This document shows positions 35,034 to 43,416 of a DNA stretch of 64,000 nucleotides, one piece after another. This DNA is from Aphanothece sacrum FPU1 (lineage in GTDB: Bacteria; Cyanobacteriota; Cyanobacteriia; Cyanobacteriales; Microcystaceae): contig NZ_BDQK01000001.1 in the NCBI RefSeq assembly GCF_003864295.1, positions 372,001 to 436,000 of the forward strand, given 5' to 3'. The stretch's first letter is position 1; the number at the start of each line of letters is the position of its first letter. The notes beneath the pieces are model-generated. The model saw only the letters and a program-made list of their open reading frames with translations, did not search any database and had not been told where the DNA came from. The position numbers and the translations under genes were made by a program.

Positions 35034-35675
35034 TTATTCTGATTTTTGTTCAGTAGGTAAAACTCTCCCAGGAACATTTTCTAAAGACTCTAATAGTGCT
35101 TGGGAACCGGCAATAATATCTCGTTCTTCACCCCCTAAATAAAGTCTTCCAAAGCTACCAATAGCCGAAACCTGTAAAATATTAATTAGAGCCGCTTTTT
35201 CAGCCTCATTAGCCGCTAAAGCAGCATAAGCGGCCGGTTGAACTTCCAAGACATAAAGAGTTTGTCCGGCCAAAATCATTTGTCCGCGTCGGCTACGATT
35301 AATTAATTGAGCTTGATAAGCATCGATATTACGGATAATTTGACTAGAAACCACTTGAGGTTTGAGACAATCTTGTTGACTGACCCCTAAAGCTGATAAA
35401 ATAGCTTTTCCGGCTGCTCGCACTTCCCCTTGATTGCTAGAATGAATTTCTAAGAGTCCATAGAGACGTTCAACAAATTGTACTCCCGGACGCACAACTG
35501 CCGATTTTAAGGCCACATCTGTAATACGATTGATTTCGATACCTGGAGAAATTTCAATCCAGAGAGAAGCATCTCCAGGAAGAGGTAAAAATCCTAACGC
35601 GACGGTTCCAATATAGGCAGCGTGTTGAGATTGTAAACGATCTAAGTACACATAACTGCGTAGTTCAACTCCCAA
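35034..35675 (-). CDS. ccmP: Carboxysome shell protein CcmP (tandem BMC domain)
   Basis: A 213-residue protein of two fused bacterial-microcompartment domains that forms trimers with a large gated pore in the beta-carboxysome shell. [15 protein letters not shown] is the typical N-terminus, and the pore residues Glu69-Arg70 ([12 protein letters not shown]) are at the positions described for CcmP. The length also matches CcmP rather than CcmO. The start codon is TTG (35673-35675), supported by AGGAG 9 bases upstream. It lies apart from any ccmKLMN cluster, as is usual. Confidence 0.9.
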   Translation of the reverse strand: MGVELRSYVYLDRLQSQHAAYIGTVALGFLPLPGDASLWIEISPGIEINRITDVALKSAVVRPGVQFVERLYGLLEIHSSNQGEVRAAGKAILSALGVSQQDCLKPQVVSSQIIRNIDAYQAQLINRSRRGQMILAGQTLYVLEVQPAAYAALAANEAEKAALINILQVSAIGSFGRLYLGGEERDIIAGSQALLESLENVPGRVLPTEQKSE

Positions 35676-36131
35676 AGTTTAATTCTCCTATACAATTTGA
35701 GTCTAAACCACATTACCGGAAATTTGGGTTTAAGGTTCCCCGTCTCGAAAAGGAGCGGCTTTATATGGTGTATGATATTAAGGATAGCGGATAGGGTAAT
35801 CAACCGCTTCAAAAACCCAGTCATCGAAGGATGAACGAACCTTGAAAACGGAACATATAGGGTTCTGATGGGAAAAGCACCATTAGGTAAAATAGGCTGA
35901 GGAGTGTCAATTTATCCCAAATTACAATAAATTACTGAAAAGCTTAATGATCCCAGGTCTAGGAATAAAAGAGGGAATTAAACAATCAGTGCGATCGCGG
36001 ATCTTGTAGTGCGATCGCTGACGAGTGTAGGTTGGGTTGAGGTAACGAAACCCAACATGATCCTTCCTTATCATATACATTTAATAGTTGAGCGTTACAA
36101 TTGAAAATATCAATCTCATCCCTTAACTAAA
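35676..36131. other. Divergent intergenic region with HIP1 sites and a hairpin repeat
   Basis: A 456-base spacer between ccmP and the toxin-antitoxin pair. AGTGCGATCGC occurs twice within about 30 bases (near 35989-36020), each with a HIP1 octamer. GTTGGGTT (36031-36038) / AACCCAAC (36049-36056) is a dispersed cyanobacterial palindrome. The ccmP promoter should lie in 35690-35900; no gene or RNA was recognised. Confidence 0.5.
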
Positions 36132-36398
36132 ATGACGATCAAAGAATTGCTATTACTCGAAATTGATAATACTTCCAACGAAATACTAGAAGACATATTT
36201 AACTTCTTAAAATCACTCAAAACAACACCTAAACAACCCATAGCTACCTATAGAGAACTATTAGAACGCATCGATTACCTAGAGGCGGTTGTAGGTATTC
36301 GCAAAGGTTTAGAAGAATTTGAACAAGGTAAAGGAATTCCAGCCGATCAAGCATTGTTAAGCCTACAAAACAAATTTAATATTCCTCCACGCCAATGA
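36132..36398 (+). CDS. Antitoxin of the ParE/RelE-type pair
   Basis: An 88-residue protein beginning MTIKELLLLEIDNTSNEILEDIFNFLKSL. This amphipathic helical N-terminus is found in many cyanobacterial antitoxin-like proteins. The C-terminus (VVGIRKGLEEFEQGKGIPADQAL) resembles regions of RHH-type antitoxins that bind ParE. The call rests mainly on its 4-base ATGA overlap with a downstream toxin gene. Confidence 0.75.
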   Translation: MTIKELLLLEIDNTSNEILEDIFNFLKSLKTTPKQPIATYRELLERIDYLEAVVGIRKGLEEFEQGKGIPADQALLSLQNKFNIPPRQ

Positions 36399-36712
36399 TT
36401 TATAATGTTTTCATTGAGCCAACCGCTTTTCAAGAAATTGAAACATCCTATCGGTGGATGTGCGATAATCTGAGTGCTGAAGTTGCCAATAATTGGTATT
36501 ACGAACTTCAAGATGCGATAACTTCTCTGCAAAAATTTCCCTTACGATGTGGCATAGCACCAGAGGCGGATGTAATTGGTCGTGAAATTCGACAACTGTG
36601 GGTTGGAAAACGAAGAAAATATCGGGTTTTGTTTGTTATTGAAGAAAATGTTATAGCAATTCTTCATGTTCGCCACAGTCACCAATCCTATCTCACGGAA
36701 GAATCGGACTAA
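36395..36712 (+). CDS. ParE/RelE-family toxin
   Basis: A 105-residue RelE/ParE-fold toxin. The motifs AFQEIETSYRWMCDN, a central basic strand (REIRQLWVGKRRKYRVLFVI) and the terminal VIAILHVRHSHQ are typical. It lacks the RelE/YoeB catalytic C-terminal Tyr/His pattern, so whether it acts on gyrase (ParE) or mRNA (RelE) is undecided. It is translationally coupled to the upstream antitoxin. Confidence 0.87.
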   Translation: MIYNVFIEPTAFQEIETSYRWMCDNLSAEVANNWYYELQDAITSLQKFPLRCGIAPEADVIGREIRQLWVGKRRKYRVLFVIEENVIAILHVRHSHQSYLTEESD

Positions 36713-36713
36713 C

Positions 36714-36944
36714 CTACCCTACTATTAGAGAAAGGGGAAGGGTGGGAAAGGTTTTAATTCCTATTGTCGCACCATGGGCTATCCCACAGTTCACCCCACT
36801 GGTTAACCCTAATGCTAAGGGAGTGGTCACAGGGACATCCGCTTCCCCAGTTAAACCTGCTTCTTTAACAATCCCTGCCATTTTATAAGCATTAATCGGA
36901 TTTGCTCGTGGAATGGTAATAGTCCGTTCTCCATTCGTCATCAT
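36714..36944 (-). CDS. Small hypothetical protein
   Basis: A frame of about 76 codons from the ATG at 36944, convergent with the toxin gene (stops abut). The sequence (TITIPRANPINAYKMAGIVKEAGLTG and HGATIGI) has protein-like composition and no low-complexity bias, but I recognise no family. The ribosome-binding site is weak. It may be a real small gene or the 3' remnant of a larger one. Confidence 0.35.
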   Translation of the reverse strand: MMTNGERTITIPRANPINAYKMAGIVKEAGLTGEADVPVTTPLALGLTSGVNCGIAHGATIGIKTFPTLPLSLIVG

Positions 36945-37006
36945 ATCACCCAAAACCAGACTAATGAGCTTAAAATAGAAAGGTTGTGCATTAATTATTA
37001 TTTACT

Positions 37007-37186
37007 ATGGCTGTTCCTAAGAAGAAAACCTCTAACACCAAGCGCGATCAACGTAAAGCGCATTGGAAACGTAAAGCTGCTCTAGAAGCCCAAAAAGCCC
37101 TATCTTTGGGTAAATCTATTTTAACTGGTCGCTCCAATAGCTTTGTCTATCCTCAAGAAGAAGAAGAAAGCGAAAACGAAGAATAA
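37007..37186 (+). CDS. rpmF: 50S ribosomal protein L32
   Basis: A 59-residue protein starting [20 protein letters not shown], the L32 signature, with the acidic C-terminal tail (EEEESENEE) typical of cyanobacterial and plastid L32. It lacks the zinc-binding cysteine pairs of some bacterial L32 proteins. It is monocistronic and followed by a strong hairpin shared with gcvT. Confidence 0.95.
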   Translation: MAVPKKKTSNTKRDQRKAHWKRKAALEAQKALSLGKSILTGRSNSFVYPQEEEESENEE

Positions 37187-37190
37187 ATCC

Positions 37191-37224
37191 ATTGTAGGGG
37201 TCAACGGCCATTGATCCCTACAAT
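37191..37224. terminator. Bidirectional terminator between rpmF and gcvT
   Basis: A perfect 9-bp stem ATTGTAGGG (37191-37199) / CCCTACAAT (37216-37224) lies between the convergent stops. Its GTAGGG ends resemble a dispersed cyanobacterial palindrome. Confidence 0.7.
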
Positions 37225-37231
37225 TTATGAT

Positions 37232-38359
37232 TTAAGGTCGAGTAGAACAACGATAAAAGGGTTTTTTGACTACCGTAGCGGGGTAATATTTGCCGCGAAT
37301 TTCTACATCAACGGTTTGTCCGATTTTACCTAAAGCTTTGGGAACATATGCTAAAGCGATCGCTTTGCCGACGGTTGGACATAAAGTACCACTGGTAACT
37401 TCTCCAACGACTTGACCATCGGATAAGATAGGATAACCATGACGGGCAATATGTCGTCCTTCCATCTCTAACCCGACTAAGCGACGGGAGACACCATTAG
37501 CTTTTTGTTGTTCTAAAATATTACGTCCAATAAATTCGCCTTTACTGTTGAGATGAACTAACCATTTTAAATCTGCTTCTAAAGGAGTGGTTTTTTCGTC
37601 CATATCTTGACCATAGAGACACATAGCGGCTTCTAAACGTAATGTATCTCGCGCACCTAGTCCACAAGGGGTAACATCAGCTTTTAAGAGCGATCTCCAG
37701 AGGGATTTTCCTACATCTGGATCAAGCATAATTTCAAAGCCATCTTCTCCGGTATAACCAGTACGAGCAATAAAAGCAGGTTGTCCTAATACTTTGGTTT
37801 CTAGATGACCAAAAAATTTAATTTGACTAAGATCTTCTGTTACTAAAGGTTGTAATTTTTCTAGACTTTGGGGTCCTTGAATAGCGATTAAAACTTTTTG
37901 TTCTGATAAATCAGTTAAGGTAACGGCAGTGTTTTCTAGATGAGACAATAACCAAGTTTTATCTTTTTCTTTGGTTGCCGCATTAACAATGATCATCCCT
38001 CGTTGTTCTGCTGTATTTGCCTCCCCCTGATAATAAACAATGATGTCATCAATAACACCTCCATCGGGGTTGAGGAGGACTGTATATTGAGCTTGTCCGG
38101 GTTTTAGGCGTTCTAAATCTGAAGGAACGAGTAATTGTAAGGCTTTGATTAAGTCTTGACCTTGAAGGGCAAATTTCCCCATGTGAGAGATATCAAACAT
38201 CCCTACAGCCTTTCGGACTGCCTCATGTTCTTGCTTGAGTCCACTAAATTGAACGGGCATTTCCCAACCGGAAAATTCTGTCATTCGGGCTTTGCTTTCA
38301 ACTATCAGATCAAATAGGGGGGTACGAGAAAGGGTAACAGAAGATTCTGATTTGGCCAC
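37232..38359 (-). CDS. gcvT: Aminomethyltransferase (glycine cleavage T protein)
   Basis: Transfers the methylene group of glycine to tetrahydrofolate in the glycine cleavage system, part of photorespiration in cyanobacteria. Clear motifs are MPVQFSGLKQEHEAVRKAVGMFDISHMGK at about 35-63, FIARTGYTGEDGFEI in the middle, GLGARDTLRLEAAMCLYGQDM, and the C-terminal beta-barrel region with EVTSGTLCPTVGKAIALAYV. Full length at 375 residues. No gcvH or gcvP is adjacent. Confidence 0.96.
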   Translation of the reverse strand: MAKSESSVTLSRTPLFDLIVESKARMTEFSGWEMPVQFSGLKQEHEAVRKAVGMFDISHMGKFALQGQDLIKALQLLVPSDLERLKPGQAQYTVLLNPDGGVIDDIIVYYQGEANTAEQRGMIIVNAATKEKDKTWLLSHLENTAVTLTDLSEQKVLIAIQGPQSLEKLQPLVTEDLSQIKFFGHLETKVLGQPAFIARTGYTGEDGFEIMLDPDVGKSLWRSLLKADVTPCGLGARDTLRLEAAMCLYGQDMDEKTTPLEADLKWLVHLNSKGEFIGRNILEQQKANGVSRRLVGLEMEGRHIARHGYPILSDGQVVGEVTSGTLCPTVGKAIALAYVPKALGKIGQTVDVEIRGKYYPATVVKKPFYRCSTRP

Positions 38360-38410
38360 GGTTTCTTAAGTAAAATAACTCATCAATATTTTACTGTATT
38401 TGATCGCGTT

Positions 38411-38812
38411 CTAAGATTCTAAGCGAATATTTTGACCCGTTCCATCGGTTCTATATACCCAATTTTTACTGCCATCACTCACCACAATGCGCCATCCCTC
38501 TACTAAAGCTTGGGTACAAAATTCATCTGGTTTAGCCAAACCTAAACAGCCATCTGACCAAGTTTTAGCTTCATTTTCCTGAATTTTTAGCTGATTTACC
38601 CCAATTCCTGTATTTTTTGATATGTCCTGAGTCACAGCGTCAAGGACTGTAATAGGAGGTTTAGCTTGATTCATAACAGATTCTTGATTGTCCTGATTTT
38701 TTTTAGCAGATAAAGGTAAAGAATTGGTTAACGATGACTGACATCCCCAACAACTTATCCAAACCAACAAACAAACAGACAAGCAAAATTGTTTCATAAT
38801 CTCATTCCTCAA
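38411..38812 (-). CDS. Putative lipoprotein
   Basis: A 133-residue exported protein. The N-terminus (MKQFCLSVCLLVWISCWGCQSS, from an internal Met) is a signal peptide with cysteines at a lipobox-like position, although the box is not canonical. The C-terminal domain has WSDGCLGLAKPDEFCTQALVEGWRIVVSDG and WVYRTDGTGQNIRLE, a conserved cyanobacterial motif set of unknown function. It is divergent from the next gene, with a 65-base gap. Confidence 0.72.
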   Translation of the reverse strand: MRNEIMKQFCLSVCLLVWISCWGCQSSLTNSLPLSAKKNQDNQESVMNQAKPPITVLDAVTQDISKNTGIGVNQLKIQENEAKTWSDGCLGLAKPDEFCTQALVEGWRIVVSDGSKNWVYRTDGTGQNIRLES

Positions 38813-38877
38813 ATTTTTTGCTCTTAGGTGTATAATTTACTCTCACTTTTGGGAATTCTTAAGATATCAAGACATCT

Positions 38878-39657
38878 TTGCCCATCCTCCCTATGTCTTC
38901 TCTTTGGTTTTTCACTCAACCGTTGTTAGCTCAAACTACAGAAAATTCGCCTTCTATTTTTATCACTCCCCATACTGACTCAAAAAGCCCCACTGAACCG
39001 ATTTGGATGGTTAGCACGATAACACTGTTAGTTATCATAACCGGTCTCATTATCTATGGTAACTGGCAACTCACTCAAATGACTAAAGCTCTTAATTTTG
39101 AAAAATTTAAAAATAAAGATTTAAAAAAAAAATTAAAATTAGCTTTAGTAACTATCAGAAAAATGGAAGAAAATCCCGATCTTATTCATGCAAGGGAATT
39201 TAACCTTGATTATTTAAGGATGCGAATGGATGAAGAAGTATTTCATTATGTGGTTGTTAATCAAATTAAACTGAAAGTAACACAATTGATGGGGACAGCA
39301 TTACGACCCAGTACAGATAAAGTCCAAGCTGGAGTGATTACTGGAGGACGGCCCATTGACGAAAATTTCGACGTTACTTATGAAATAGAAACCCAAGAAG
39401 GAAAATGGAATAAAGGGATTTTATTTCGTATTCAAATTAAATTAACTAAATTACCTAAGCAGTCAAGTTCTAATAGCGTTCATCAAATTATTGAATGTAT
39501 TGAAACCTTTTTAGCCCCTAATCTAAATCAAAAAAATTGGCAGCCAGCAATTCATGGTCAGATTGTCTCTATGAATTGGGATCAAAAAGCTAAACCGACT
39601 CCTTTATTAGTGTTAGAACAATCAGAAGAAGGTATCAATCTCAGTAATATTGTGTGA
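38878..39657 (+). CDS. Conserved hypothetical membrane protein
   Basis: A 259-residue protein with one clear transmembrane helix at about 42-62 (IWMVSTITLLVIITGLIIYG). A basic coiled segment (MTKALNFEKFKNKDLKKKLKLALVTIRKMEENPD) follows, then a soluble domain with NLDYLRMRMDEEVFHYVVVNQIK. It looks like a conserved cyanobacterial protein, but I cannot assign a function. The helix plus basic juxtamembrane region suggests a cytosolic domain tethered to a membrane. Confidence 0.65.
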   Translation: MPILPMSSLWFFTQPLLAQTTENSPSIFITPHTDSKSPTEPIWMVSTITLLVIITGLIIYGNWQLTQMTKALNFEKFKNKDLKKKLKLALVTIRKMEENPDLIHAREFNLDYLRMRMDEEVFHYVVVNQIKLKVTQLMGTALRPSTDKVQAGVITGGRPIDENFDVTYEIETQEGKWNKGILFRIQIKLTKLPKQSSSNSVHQIIECIETFLAPNLNQKNWQPAIHGQIVSMNWDQKAKPTPLLVLEQSEEGINLSNIV

Positions 39658-39674
39658 GACTTCAGAAGTTAGTT

Positions 39675-41372
39675 TTAGGATTTAACTTTAAAAGCTGAAA
39701 TTTCAGTTTGTAATCCTTGAGCCGCATCGTCTAATTGTTCTAATACAAGATGAGTATCATGCAAAGAATAAGCCGTTTGTTCAGACCCTTCACTTAACTG
39801 TTCCATCGCCTCTCGAATGTGCCGCGCGCTTCGAGATTGTTCTTCCATGCTTTTACTTACTAATTCAAAACGAGGGTTAATCCGTTGTACTTGTTCGATC
39901 ACTTGAGCAATTTTATGACTAATATTTCCTACATCTTGCACACTACTACTAACTTCTTTATTAAATTTATCCATTTCCATAACTCCTGTAGAAACTGCAG
40001 ATTGCATTTCTTTAACCATCTGTTCAATTTCTAAAGTAGCGACAGCAGTTTGATCAGCTAAACGACGAATTTCTCTAGCAACTACGGCAAAACCAGCCCC
40101 ATATTCTCCCGCTTTTTCTGCTTCAATTGCAGCATTAAGAGATAATAAGTTAGTTTGATCAGCTACTTTAGTAATGGTTAAAACCACACTATTAATATTA
40201 TGTGCTTTTTCACTCATTACCCCTAATTTAGAAGCAATAGAAGTAGTTGCTTCTGCTAGTTGACGCATGGTGGTTTCCATGCTACCTAACTCAGTTTGTC
40301 CTTGACTTGCTGCTTGGGCCGTTCCTTGAGATAACTCAGTAATTTGTTCCATTGTTTTGACTAATTCTTCAGAAGTATTAGCAATTTCTTGAGCGGTTGC
40401 TGTTACCTCATTAGTCGAAGCGATTTGTTCAGTTAAAGTAGCTTCTAATTGTTTTCTAGAAGCAGCCATTTGTGTCGTAGAACTGGTAATGGAAATACCA
40501 GATTGTTGCACCTTAGAAATCAATCCATTGAGGTTATTTATCATGGTTTTTAAGGCTTCTAATAATTGACCGATTTCGTCATTAGAAGTTATCTCAACTT
40601 GAGTCGTGAGATTACCTTCAGAGACTTGTTCGGCAATTTTTACGGCTTTCCCTAAAGAAATTGCAATACTACGAGTCATCCAATAACCTAACCCTAAAAT
40701 AGCGATAATGCTGGTAAGAAAAATGATAGAAACAAGGGTGACTGTAGTTTGTGTATGCTTTTGAGCTAATTGGGCAGAATTTTGTGAAAAACTGACCACT
40801 TGTTGTAACAAACTGGTATTTTCTGTCTTAAGTTTTTCTTGTAAAACTTGCAGATCATTGGCTGCTAATTTAGCTTTTGCTATTTCATTGGTATTAAGTA
40901 ATCTAAAAAGTTCATTAGCTTTATTACTAAATAAAATATAATTTTGCTGATAATCATTTAAGGTATGACCAATTTCTTGAAAATTTTGCTTTTCTGTTTC
41001 ATTTATTGCACTATTAAGTTGTTCTCCAATTAAACTTTGGGCTTTCTCAATCGCTACATTAACAAGATTTTCTTTGTCTCCAAATTCATCTTTAGCTTGA
41101 TTAAAACTTCCTTGATCAAATTTACCATTAGTCTGATTAATTCCTAGTCTAAAAGCTTGCTCAAAGTTCACTACTTGAGCTAATTGATTTTCCTGCATTT
41201 GAATCAGATTTTGGATCAAATTGAGATCCTTTTCTGCCATATTTTTGACTTCGACATTTAGATTAGACATTCCCACTCTAGTAATAACAGCCCCAACGGA
41301 CATACTAACTGCTGAAAAAATTAGTAAGCCGAGTAATTTAGATTCAATGGTCAGTGATTTGCGAGTCTTCAT
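39675..41372 (-). CDS. Methyl-accepting chemotaxis protein (WspA-like)
   Basis: A 565-residue receptor. Membrane helices at about 13-35 and 212-233 bracket a helical (four-helix-bundle type) sensor domain. HAMP is at about 234-287 and a signalling domain follows to the end. The hairpin tip reads NLLSLNAAIEAEKAGEYGAGFAVVAREIRRLADQTAVATLEIEQMVKEMQSAVS, closely resembling WspA receptors for surface sensing. It follows cheR with a 5-base gap in a cheW-cheR-mcp operon. No ligand can be inferred. Confidence 0.92.
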   Translation of the reverse strand: MKTRKSLTIESKLLGLLIFSAVSMSVGAVITRVGMSNLNVEVKNMAEKDLNLIQNLIQMQENQLAQVVNFEQAFRLGINQTNGKFDQGSFNQAKDEFGDKENLVNVAIEKAQSLIGEQLNSAINETEKQNFQEIGHTLNDYQQNYILFSNKANELFRLLNTNEIAKAKLAANDLQVLQEKLKTENTSLLQQVVSFSQNSAQLAQKHTQTTVTLVSIIFLTSIIAILGLGYWMTRSIAISLGKAVKIAEQVSEGNLTTQVEITSNDEIGQLLEALKTMINNLNGLISKVQQSGISITSSTTQMAASRKQLEATLTEQIASTNEVTATAQEIANTSEELVKTMEQITELSQGTAQAASQGQTELGSMETTMRQLAEATTSIASKLGVMSEKAHNINSVVLTITKVADQTNLLSLNAAIEAEKAGEYGAGFAVVAREIRRLADQTAVATLEIEQMVKEMQSAVSTGVMEMDKFNKEVSSSVQDVGNISHKIAQVIEQVQRINPRFELVSKSMEEQSRSARHIREAMEQLSEGSEQTAYSLHDTHLVLEQLDDAAQGLQTEISAFKVKS

Positions 41373-41377
41373 AATAT

Positions 41378-42595
41378 TTAATCTCCGTCATTTTCTAGTC
41401 GTTGAATTCGATTTTTTAGCACTGCTGCTCCTTTAATATCTCCTTGACTTTCCCTCAATAAAGCTAAATGTAATAAAGCTTCACGATCATTGGGCTTAAG
41501 GTAAATTGCTTTTTGAAAATATCGCTGTGCTTGTTCAATTTGTCCTTGCGCTTGATAGATTTCTCCTAGTAATAAATAAGCTGAGGCATCAATCGGAGAT
41601 CTTTGCAGATGACGTTGACATTCCTGAGTTGCTTCTTCTAATTGTCCTTGATTAGCCAGTTTTTGCGCTGTTTCTAAGGTAGAAATTTTATAATCCATTT
41701 TACTTTTTTGAGCTATAATCGGTTGACTCAGGGGAGACTTGAATCGGATCTGGGGTTTCTCAGAGGTTTGAAGAATTTTTTGTTTGATATCAGGAGTATT
41801 CAGGATTTTTTGGTAAGCAAAAGCTGATGGATGAGCCACAAAGCGCAAAGAAGGGGATTTAATCAGAGTTGTTTCCACTGCTCCGACAAACAGTAACCCT
41901 CCTTCACATAATAAACGTTCTAAAGTTTCGAGCGCACGATTTCGAGCATTAGTATCTAAATAAATCAGTAAATGACGACAAAAAATTATCTGATAAGATG
42001 GCAGAGTCGGCAACCAAACAGAAAACAAATTTTTCTGAGTAAACGTTACTTGATGGCGAACTTCTTGACAAATTTGTGAACCATCTTTAACCGGATAAAA
42101 AAATTTATCATGTTCTACCCAATCATGAGAGCGAAAGGAATTATTGCCATAGATTCCTTGTTTTGCTTTGATTAAAGCTTCTTGACTTATATCCATACCA
42201 TCAATGTGAAATTGTTGTGGTTTTAATGGAGTATCAAGTAAAGTTATGGCAATCGAATAAGGTTCCTCTCCCGTCGAACAAGGTATACTCAAAACCCGTA
42301 ATTTTTTGTAGGGATTATGGGGCAACCAATCCGTGTTAACGTGGTGACGTAGCAAAGAAAAAGCCTCTCGATGTCGAAAAAACCAAGTTTCTCGAATCAC
42401 AATTTGTTCCACCAGATTTTGCAGTTCTTCGGGAGATGTTTGTAACCGTTTTAGATAGCTACTAAGCTCATTTAACTGACAAGCTTTTTGACGCATAGCG
42501 ATCGCTTTTCTCAAATGGCGATCGCTAACTTTGGGCATTTCCCACCCCATTTTTTGGGTGAGTAACTTCTCAATGGCTGTTTTTTCCTGACTCAT
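41378..42595 (-). CDS. CheR methyltransferase with C-terminal TPR (WspC-like)
   Basis: A 405-residue chemoreceptor glutamate methyltransferase. The N-terminal CheR domain is followed by the SAM-binding core (LSIPCSTGEEPYSIAITLLD near 100-120; FCRHLLIYLD near 205-215). TPR repeats occupy about 305-395 (LANQGQLEEATQECQRHLQRSPIDASAYLLLGEIYQAQGQ). CheR fused to TPR is the WspC arrangement. It should methylate the receptor encoded directly downstream. Confidence 0.92.
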   Translation of the reverse strand: MSQEKTAIEKLLTQKMGWEMPKVSDRHLRKAIAMRQKACQLNELSSYLKRLQTSPEELQNLVEQIVIRETWFFRHREAFSLLRHHVNTDWLPHNPYKKLRVLSIPCSTGEEPYSIAITLLDTPLKPQQFHIDGMDISQEALIKAKQGIYGNNSFRSHDWVEHDKFFYPVKDGSQICQEVRHQVTFTQKNLFSVWLPTLPSYQIIFCRHLLIYLDTNARNRALETLERLLCEGGLLFVGAVETTLIKSPSLRFVAHPSAFAYQKILNTPDIKQKILQTSEKPQIRFKSPLSQPIIAQKSKMDYKISTLETAQKLANQGQLEEATQECQRHLQRSPIDASAYLLLGEIYQAQGQIEQAQRYFQKAIYLKPNDREALLHLALLRESQGDIKGAAVLKNRIQRLENDGD

Positions 42596-42596
42596 G

Positions 42597-43073
42597 TTAG
42601 TTAGACCGATTTTCAGGTAATAACCATGCCCGTTGTGAGTCGGATAATAATTCTTCGACTCGTAATCTTTGAATCATTCCCTGTTGTTCGGGAATCATTT
42701 CTCCTAAATAAGGGGTAGAATTGGAGGATAATTCCGCAGGAATTAATTCGCTTTCTGGTTTATACAGGGTATCTGTCACTCTTTCTGCGACTAATCCTAG
42801 ATACCGGGTAGTGCCGTTGGGCATGGGATAATTAACCATCATAATTCTTGTACTAAGACAACGACGACAGCAATCGCCCCTAATTATGAAGCATAAATCA
42901 ATCGCCGGAACAATTTTACCCCGATAATTAAAGACTCCAGCCACATATTCAGGAGCTTGATATAGCTTTTTTAACAAGACTTGGGGGATAATTTCTACTA
43001 CCTGTTTACAGTCAATGGCATATTTTTCATCACCGAGATGGAATAGGAGTAACAACATAAGAGGGTTTGGCAA
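42597..43073 (-). CDS. CheW-like adaptor protein
   Basis: A 158-residue CheW domain (LFHLGDEKYAIDCKQVVEIIP, then AGVFNYRGKIVPAIDLCFIIRG) that would couple the receptor to a CheA kinase. The longest frame starts with TTG; an ATG five codons inside (43058) is an alternative and still leaves a complete domain. It is first in the cheW-cheR-mcp operon, one base before cheR. No cheA, cheB or diguanylate cyclase (WspE/F/R equivalents) is adjacent. Confidence 0.9.
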   Translation of the reverse strand: MPNPLMLLLLFHLGDEKYAIDCKQVVEIIPQVLLKKLYQAPEYVAGVFNYRGKIVPAIDLCFIIRGDCCRRCLSTRIMMVNYPMPNGTTRYLGLVAERVTDTLYKPESELIPAELSSNSTPYLGEMIPEQQGMIQRLRVEELLSDSQRAWLLPENRSN

Positions 43074-43416
43074 TGAGTCTTAAAGAAAGTAGGGAGTAGG
43101 GGAAGTTGGGGGCTGAATTGATGTTCATTGAATTGCTTCTGTTTTTAATTTTACTGCCAAAATTGGACTCATTTCTCTAACTTAAGGATTAAATGTGAAA
43201 ATTTTTCAACAATTTAATTGTTTTTTTGATTATTGTCCCTAACCCAAACTTGATTATCTCAAAACTTGGCCCTTATTATTAATTTAAATCTATCGGGCTT
43301 GTCCCCTTTTTACACAAGATTAATTTTTTTGTCTAGTCTCATCGAAAGGTAACTTTTTTGAGACAATCAAGAGGGAGAAATCTATACAGTGATTATCGCA
43401 GAATTAATCGCCAATT
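43074..43416. other. Divergent promoter region between cheW and acs
   Basis: A 343-base AT-rich spacer. GAGGGAGAAA near 43370 precedes acs by about 46 bases. No repeat of known family, RNA gene or operator was recognised. Confidence 0.4.

Noticed and set aside
38878-39657. Reading the 259-residue membrane protein as a chemotaxis component
   Set aside because: It is divergent from the cheW-cheR-mcp operon (facing its 3' end) and has no recognisable signalling domain.
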